DNA of 20,191 nt from Gemmatimonadota bacterium (GTDB lineage: Bacteria; Gemmatimonadota; Gemmatimonadetes; Gemmatimonadales; GWC2-71-9), in NCBI GenBank assembly GCA_024640185.1, contig JAHEFN010000005.1:1-20191 (forward strand), written 5' to 3'. This document shows positions 16,108 to 20,191 of this stretch, one piece after another (within the stretch, counting starts at the first letter, position 1; each line of letters opens with the position of its first letter). Under the pieces are notes generated by a model. That model did no database searches, had not been told where the DNA came from, and was given only the letters and a program-made list of their open reading frames with translations. Both the position numbers and the translations under genes were made by a program.

Positions 16108-17373
16108 TCAGCCGCCACGCGGGAGGCGGGCCTCCGCCGACCGGGCGTGCCCCTCCAGCCCCTCCAGCCGCGCGAGCCGGGCCGTCTGGGGAGCGAGCAC
16201 CGTTGGGTCGTCGATCGCCAGCCAGCTGCGGAGGCGGAGGAAGGTGAAGACCGAGAGCCCGGCGGTGAATCTGGCCCCGCCACCGGTGGGGAGGATGTGA
16301 TTTGGGCCGGCCCCGTAGTCCCCGAACGCCTCCGCAGACCGCTCCCCGAGAAAGAGGGCCCCAGCCGATCCAACCTGGGCGGCCACCGCGGCCGGGTCCT
16401 GCACCGCGAGCTGCAGGTGCTCGGGGGCGAGGTGGTCGATCACCTCGATGGCCGCCCGGATGGAGCCGACCGCCAGCACCCCGCCGGCGGCGAGGGCGGC
16501 TCGCGCCGTCTCGGCCGTCGGGAGGTCACCGAGTTGCCGTGCGAGCTCGTCGCGTACCGGGGCGATCAGTCGGTCACCGATGCAGACAAGCACGGGGAGC
16601 GCGTCGGGATCGTGTTCGGCCTGGGCCAGCAGGTCCGCGGCGATCACGCGGGGATCCGCGCCGTCATCAGCGAGCACCACGAGCTCCGAGGGGCCGGCGA
16701 GCATGTCGATCCCGACACGCCCGGCGACAGCCTGCTTCGCGGCGGTCACCCAGCGGTTGCCGGGACCGACGACGACGTCGACGGCAGGGACCGGGCCGAT
16801 CCCCACCACCAGCGCGGCGATCGCCTGCGCCCCGCCGAGGCCGAGCACCCCATCCGCGCCGGCCACGGCCGCCGCACCCAACATCGTCGAGGAGGGATTG
16901 GGCGTTGCCACCCAGACCTCGCCGACGCCGGCTGCCCGGGCCGTGACGGCACCCATCAGCAGCGAGGAGGGAAGCGGGAAGCGCCCGGCGGGTGCATAGC
17001 AGCCGACCCGGGCGACCGGCACGATCGTGTGGCCCGCCCGGCCTCCCGGCACCTCGGTGTCGAGGTCGACCATGGTGTCGCGTTGGGCCCGAGCGAAGCG
17101 GTCAATCCGTCCCGCCGCGTCCTCGAGGTCCTGCCTGACCCCGGCCGGAAGCGACGCGCGTGCCGCCTCCAGGGCGGCCCGGTCGAACCACCAGCGGTCG
17201 CCTGGCCGCCATCCGTCGAGCGCCGCGGCATGCCGCAGCGCGGCCACCTCACCCTCGCCCTCGACGTCGGCCACGATCCCCGCCGCGACGGCCCGGGTGG
17301 TCGCGTCGAGAACGGCACGGGGTCGCGCGACCAGCTCGGCAAGGGTGCGCTCGGGAAGGAGGGAGCTGTTCAT
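16108..17373 (-). CDS. hisD: Histidinol dehydrogenase
   Basis: HisD oxidises L-histidinol to L-histidine in two NAD-dependent steps, the end of the pathway. The 421 residues carry all expected catalytic and zinc residues: Q251 and H254 in LLAQAEHDP, E318 and H319 in LAPEHLQL, D352 in FGDYGAGPNH and H409 in LEGHARSAE. These match E. coli Q259, H262, E326, H327, D360 and H419 with a nearly constant offset. GCYAPAGRFPLPSSLLM (124-140) and VVGPGNRWVTAAK also fit the family. The ATG overlaps the stop of the HisA-HisI-HisE gene as ATGA, which fixes the start. hisD lies last among the his genes here; hisG and hisC are not in the window. Confidence 0.97.
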   Translation of the reverse strand: MNSSLLPERTLAELVARPRAVLDATTRAVAAGIVADVEGEGEVAALRHAAALDGWRPGDRWWFDRAALEAARASLPAGVRQDLEDAAGRIDRFARAQRDTMVDLDTEVPGGRAGHTIVPVARVGCYAPAGRFPLPSSLLMGAVTARAAGVGEVWVATPNPSSTMLGAAAVAGADGVLGLGGAQAIAALVVGIGPVPAVDVVVGPGNRWVTAAKQAVAGRVGIDMLAGPSELVVLADDGADPRVIAADLLAQAEHDPDALPVLVCIGDRLIAPVRDELARQLGDLPTAETARAALAAGGVLAVGSIRAAIEVIDHLAPEHLQLAVQDPAAVAAQVGSAGALFLGERSAEAFGDYGAGPNHILPTGGGARFTAGLSVFTFLRLRSWLAIDDPTVLAPQTARLARLEGLEGHARSAEARLPRGG

Positions 17374-18638
17374 CGTCCGGCCTCCGGCTTGGCATCACCC
17401 GGTCGTCGACGCACCGCGAGGGCGCGGCGATCGAGCTCTCGCTCCACGTCGGCGAGCTGCACTCCGTCACGATGCATCCGGACCAGGGTGAAGTAGAGCA
17501 GGTCCGCCGCCTCCGCTGCCACCCGATCGGGGGTGGTCGCCTCGGCGAGTTCGCCGGCCTCCTCCTGAAGCTTGGCCGCCAGCAGGCCCGGTTCGTCGAG
17601 GAGCCGGCGAGTATAGGAGCCGACCGGCGCGGCCGTGCGCCGTTCGGCGATTCGTCGCTCGAGGCGGTCGAGGGTCGAGCCGTCGTCCCAGCAGCTCGTG
17701 GTGCCCCGGTGACAGAACCCCCCGCCATGTTGCCGCACGGTGAAGCGGAGGGCATCGCGGTCGCAGTCGAGATCGATCCGGAGGAGGGTCTGGATGGCTC
17801 CGGAGCGCTCGCCCTTCCGCCACAGTCCTCGGGATCGGGAGTGGTAGATGCCACGGCGCTCGGCGACCGCCAGGCGGATCGATTCGGCACTCGACCACGC
17901 CAGGCCGAGCGCCCGGCCGCGCTCATCGACGACCACGGTGGCCATCAGCCCGTCGGGGCGGTCGCTGGTCACCGGTGCCGCCAGGGCGTCGCCGAGATCG
18001 AGGCGATTGGTGTAGAGCGCCATGCCGACTTGCGCATCGGCACCGAGGCGATCGAGGGCCGCGACCTCGGCCGCGGTGGTCACGCCCCCGGCGATCGTGA
18101 CGTGGGCGTCGCCAGCCGACTCGACGAGCTCCCGCGCCTGCACCAGGTCGGTCCCGCCGAGCCGCCCCTCGCGTTCGACGAAGGTGACCAGGAATCCCCC
18201 GGCGAGGCCACGGAGTTCGGCCATGCGCTCTCGCACCGAGTGACCCGTGGTGGTTCGCCACCCGTCCACCACCACGGTGCCGTCCCTGGCGTCGAGCGCC
18301 ACCACCACGCGGTCGGCCGGCAACCGACGGAGCAGCGAAGGCTCGGCCGCGGTGCCGAGGACGATGCGCGTGGCGCCGGCATCGAGCCAGTCGCGGGCAC
18401 GTTCGTAGCTGCGGATGCCGCCGCCCACTCGACAGGGGCCTTCCCGGCAGAGCCCCGCGATGAGGGCGGTCTGGTCGCCGCGTCCGAGGGCGGCGTCGAG
18501 GTCGACGACCGCCACCTCACCCGCGAGGGCAAAGCGTTCCAACCAGGGCTGGGGACTCCCGGCCTCGAGGGCCTGGTCGCGGCCGCCGACGAGCTGGACC
18601 ACCCGGCCGCCGGCGAGGTCGATTGAGGGGATGATCAT
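17370..18638 (-). CDS. HisA-HisI-HisE trifunctional fusion
   Basis: One 422-residue chain carries three histidine enzymes. Residues 1-222 are a HisA (ProFAR isomerase) TIM barrel: IDLAGGRVVQL with D7, VVDLDAALGRG, RVGGGIRS, ALDARDG with D116, and IAGGV and GMALYTN near the end. Residues 229-317 are HisI (PR-AMP cyclohydrolase): YHSRSRGLWRKGERSG (265-280), metal site LDCDRD (290-295) and zinc Cys C292, C309, C316. Residues 340-405 are HisE (PR-ATP pyrophosphatase): KLQEEAGELAEA and EAADLLYF. HisIE fusions are common; a HisA attached in front is not something I regard as usual. In the pathway HisE, HisI and HisA act in direct sequence. The start ATG overlaps the hisF stop as ATGA. The HisA part is diverged. 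Confidence 0.92.
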   Translation of the reverse strand: MIIPSIDLAGGRVVQLVGGRDQALEAGSPQPWLERFALAGEVAVVDLDAALGRGDQTALIAGLCREGPCRVGGGIRSYERARDWLDAGATRIVLGTAAEPSLLRRLPADRVVVALDARDGTVVVDGWRTTTGHSVRERMAELRGLAGGFLVTFVEREGRLGGTDLVQARELVESAGDAHVTIAGGVTTAAEVAALDRLGADAQVGMALYTNRLDLGDALAAPVTSDRPDGLMATVVVDERGRALGLAWSSAESIRLAVAERRGIYHSRSRGLWRKGERSGAIQTLLRIDLDCDRDALRFTVRQHGGGFCHRGTTSCWDDGSTLDRLERRIAERRTAAPVGSYTRRLLDEPGLLAAKLQEEAGELAEATTPDRVAAEAADLLYFTLVRMHRDGVQLADVERELDRRALAVRRRPGDAKPEAGR

Positions 18639-19387
18639 CGACGAATCTCCAGGCCATGACGGGCCAGTTGGTCCTTGACGTCACCCACCGAGGTGTCGCC
18701 GTCGTGAAAGATCGAGGCCGCGAGCACGGCGTCGGCACCCGCCGCAATGGCCGCGACGAGGTCCTCGGCGACCCGGGCTCCCCCCGAGGCGATGACCGGG
18801 ACCGTCACGACGCCGGTGACGGCGCGGAGCAGCTCGAGGTCGTAGCCCTCGCGGGTCCCATCGCGATCGATGCTGGTCAGGAGCACTTCCCCCGCGCCCC
18901 GTTGGGTGCCCTCGAGTGCCCAGGCGACGGCGCCGCGCGGTGTCGCATCGCGGCCACCCCGTCGACGCACCTGCCAGTCGCCGTCGTGTCGTGCCGCGTC
19001 GATGGCGAGGGTCACGCACTGACTGCCGAACCGTGTGGCGAGTCGGTCGATCAATCCCGGGGTCGCCAGGGCCGCCGAGTTCACGGCCACCTTGTCGGCC
19101 CCGTCCTCGAGCAGCGCGGCCGCCTCCGCTTCGTTCCGGATCCCACCGCCGACGGTGAGCGGAATCGCCAACACGGCCCTGAGCGCTGCGACGAGGCGTC
19201 GGGTTGCCGGGCGACCCTCGATGGTCGCGGTGATGTCGAGCATCACGATCTCGTCGGCCCCCTCGCGCTGATAACGCGTCGCGAGGCGAACCGGATCGCC
19301 GGCATCACGAATCCCCTCGAAGCGGACGCCCTTGACCACCCGGCCGTCACGGGTATCGAGACAGGGAATCACTCGGCGGCTCAGCAT
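18635..19387 (-). CDS. hisF: Imidazole glycerol phosphate synthase, cyclase subunit HisF
   Basis: HisF uses ammonia delivered by HisH to convert PRFAR to imidazole glycerol phosphate and AICAR. The 250-residue TIM barrel starts with MLSRRVIPCLDTRDGRVVKG and has both catalytic aspartates at their standard numbers: D11 and D130 (VTLAID). LTVGGGIRN (77-85), KVAVNSAA (99-106), LTSIDRDGTREGYD and VIASGGA are further signatures. The ATG at 19385-19387 overlaps the hisH stop by 7 bp; a GTG four codons upstream is less likely because the chosen start matches the family N-terminus. The product of the next gene supplies its substrate. Confidence 0.97.
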   Translation of the reverse strand: MLSRRVIPCLDTRDGRVVKGVRFEGIRDAGDPVRLATRYQREGADEIVMLDITATIEGRPATRRLVAALRAVLAIPLTVGGGIRNEAEAAALLEDGADKVAVNSAALATPGLIDRLATRFGSQCVTLAIDAARHDGDWQVRRRGGRDATPRGAVAWALEGTQRGAGEVLLTSIDRDGTREGYDLELLRAVTGVVTVPVIASGGARVAEDLVAAIAAGADAVLAASIFHDGDTSVGDVKDQLARHGLEIRR

Positions 19388-19974
19388 TCGGCCCACCACG
19401 CCTCAAGGAGGCGGGCGCCGGTCTCACCCGAGAGTTCGGGGTGGAACTGACAGGCCAATTGTCCCGGTCGCCGGAGCGCGGCGATGAACGGCCGACCGTG
19501 GGTGGTGTGTGCTGGCTCCCAGCCGGTGCCCCCGCCATCGAGGCCATAGCTGTTGGCGTACCACACCGTGAAGGGCTCACTGCCGTCGGCCCATTGCGCG
19601 GTGTTCCATCCCAATTGCGGAACCCTGACTCCCTCGGGGAGTCGACGCGCTCGCCCCGGGAGGACCCCGAGGCCGGTGACCCCCGGCGATTCCTCGCTCC
19701 CCTCGGCCAGCAGTTGGAGGCCGAGGCAGATGGCGAGGAACGGCGCACCAGCCTGGACCCGATCGGTGATCGCACGATCGAGGTTCCGAGCCCGCAATCC
19801 CGCCATCGCCGCGCCGAAGGCCCCGACGCCCGGCAGGACCAATCGATCGATGCCGTCCAGGTCCGCGACACGGTCCACCACGCGCGTGGCAGCACCCATC
19901 CGGGCAAACGCCGCCAGCACCGAGGCCAGGTTGGCGGTGCCGGTACGAATCACCCCGGCGACCGGCGCGCTCAT
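19381..19974 (-). CDS. hisH: Imidazole glycerol phosphate synthase, glutaminase subunit HisH
   Basis: HisH hydrolyses glutamine and channels ammonia into HisF. The 197-residue class I amidotransferase has the triad C83 (AICLGLQLL), H178 and E180 (QFHPELSGETG), and the oxyanion-strand motif PGVGAFGAAM (48-57). Several usual motifs differ: the N-terminus reads VIRTGTANL where DYGxGN is common, VPQLGWN replaces PHMGWN, and YANSYG replaces the usual HSY. The start ATG overlaps the hisB stop as ATGA. Its position between hisB and hisF supports HisH over the other glutaminases. Confidence 0.93.
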   Translation of the reverse strand: MSAPVAGVIRTGTANLASVLAAFARMGAATRVVDRVADLDGIDRLVLPGVGAFGAAMAGLRARNLDRAITDRVQAGAPFLAICLGLQLLAEGSEESPGVTGLGVLPGRARRLPEGVRVPQLGWNTAQWADGSEPFTVWYANSYGLDGGGTGWEPAHTTHGRPFIAALRRPGQLACQFHPELSGETGARLLEAWWAEC

Positions 19975-20191
19975 GCCAGGACACCCTTGGTGCTCGGGAT
20001 GGCCCCATCCGCTGATCGTGCCACCGCCTCGCGCAGCGCCAACGCGACCGCCTTGAAGGCGGCCTCGGCGCGGTGGTGGTCGTTGGTGCCGGTGAGGACA
20101 TCGACGTGGAGCGTGAGCCGCGCCGCGGTGGCCAGCGACGCGAGGGCATGACCGATGTTCTCGGTGGCCATCGTGCCGATGGTGTCGCGCG
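19971..20191 (-). CDS. hisB: Imidazoleglycerol-phosphate dehydratase (5' part outside window)
   Basis: HisB dehydrates imidazole glycerol phosphate to imidazole acetol phosphate using manganese. Only about the last 73 residues are present; the frame is open to the right edge. They include ENIGHALASLATAARLTLHV, a GTNDHHRAEAAFKAVALALR stretch with the HHxxE metal-ligand motif, and the C-terminal IPSTKGVLA, a typical HisB ending. The stop overlaps the hisH start as ATGA. Whether a phosphatase domain is fused at the N-terminus, as in enterobacteria, cannot be seen. Confidence 0.93.
   Translation of the reverse strand, partial: RDTIGTMATENIGHALASLATAARLTLHVDVLTGTNDHHRAEAAFKAVALALREAVARSADGAIPSTKGVLA

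Noticed and set aside
16147..18626. Two long + strand open frames opposite hisD and the HisA-HisI-HisE gene
   Set aside because: The opposite strand encodes enzymes with all catalytic residues; the + frames have low-complexity Arg/Gly/His composition.
1..20191. CRISPR array, tRNA/rRNA genes, mobile elements, defence genes
   Set aside because: No regular direct repeats, no cloverleaf-like sequences, no transposase or integrase motifs; coding density and composition look even across the window.

Overview
The window is a GC-rich stretch (roughly two thirds G+C by eye) of a diderm bacterial chromosome. The genes are housekeeping genes packed almost without gaps. LolA, an Omp85-type barrel protein and a SPOR-domain lipoprotein show an outer membrane. 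The order rpsF-rpsR-DUF2232-rplI, the separate chromosomal SMC and the fused genes would suit a Gemmatimonadota-like lineage, but that assignment is an inference from gene content and was not tested. I see no tRNA or rRNA gene, CRISPR array, insertion sequence or prophage gene.

Layout. Positions 1-1834 (+ strand) hold the 3' part of a C-terminal processing peptidase (S41) gene and an overlapping DUF2520 Rossmann-type gene. From 1860 to the right edge everything is on the - strand, so transcription runs right to left: hisB (5' end outside the window), hisH, hisF, a fused hisA-hisI-hisE, hisD; then rpsF, rpsR, a DUF2232 membrane protein gene, rplI; then a DhaL/FakA-DegV fusion, rsfS, a gluzincin/propeller/Omp85 protein, a SPOR lipoprotein, smc, aroF and lolA. 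Most junctions are ATGA-type overlaps or gaps below 30 bp. Only two - strand gaps are larger: 120 bp before rpsF and 90 bp before smc. These are the most likely places for internal promoters.

Function. The right part covers the middle and late steps of histidine biosynthesis: HisE/HisI on PR-ATP/PR-AMP, HisA isomerase, HisF-HisH synthase, HisB dehydratase and HisD dehydrogenase. The centre is a ribosomal protein cluster joined to ribosome silencing (RsfS) and to a probable one-polypeptide fatty acid kinase. The left part combines cell-envelope functions (barrel protein, SPOR lipoprotein, LolA), chromosome segregation (SMC) and the first step of aromatic amino acid synthesis (DAHP synthase).

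The features most worth attention are three domain fusions: an Omp85-like barrel with a periplasmic HExxH peptidase-like domain and TolB-like propeller in place of POTRA domains; a DhaL-FakA middle-DegV fusion; and a HisA-HisI-HisE fusion. I did not find convincing evidence for a wholly new multi-gene system; novelty, if any, lies in these architectures.
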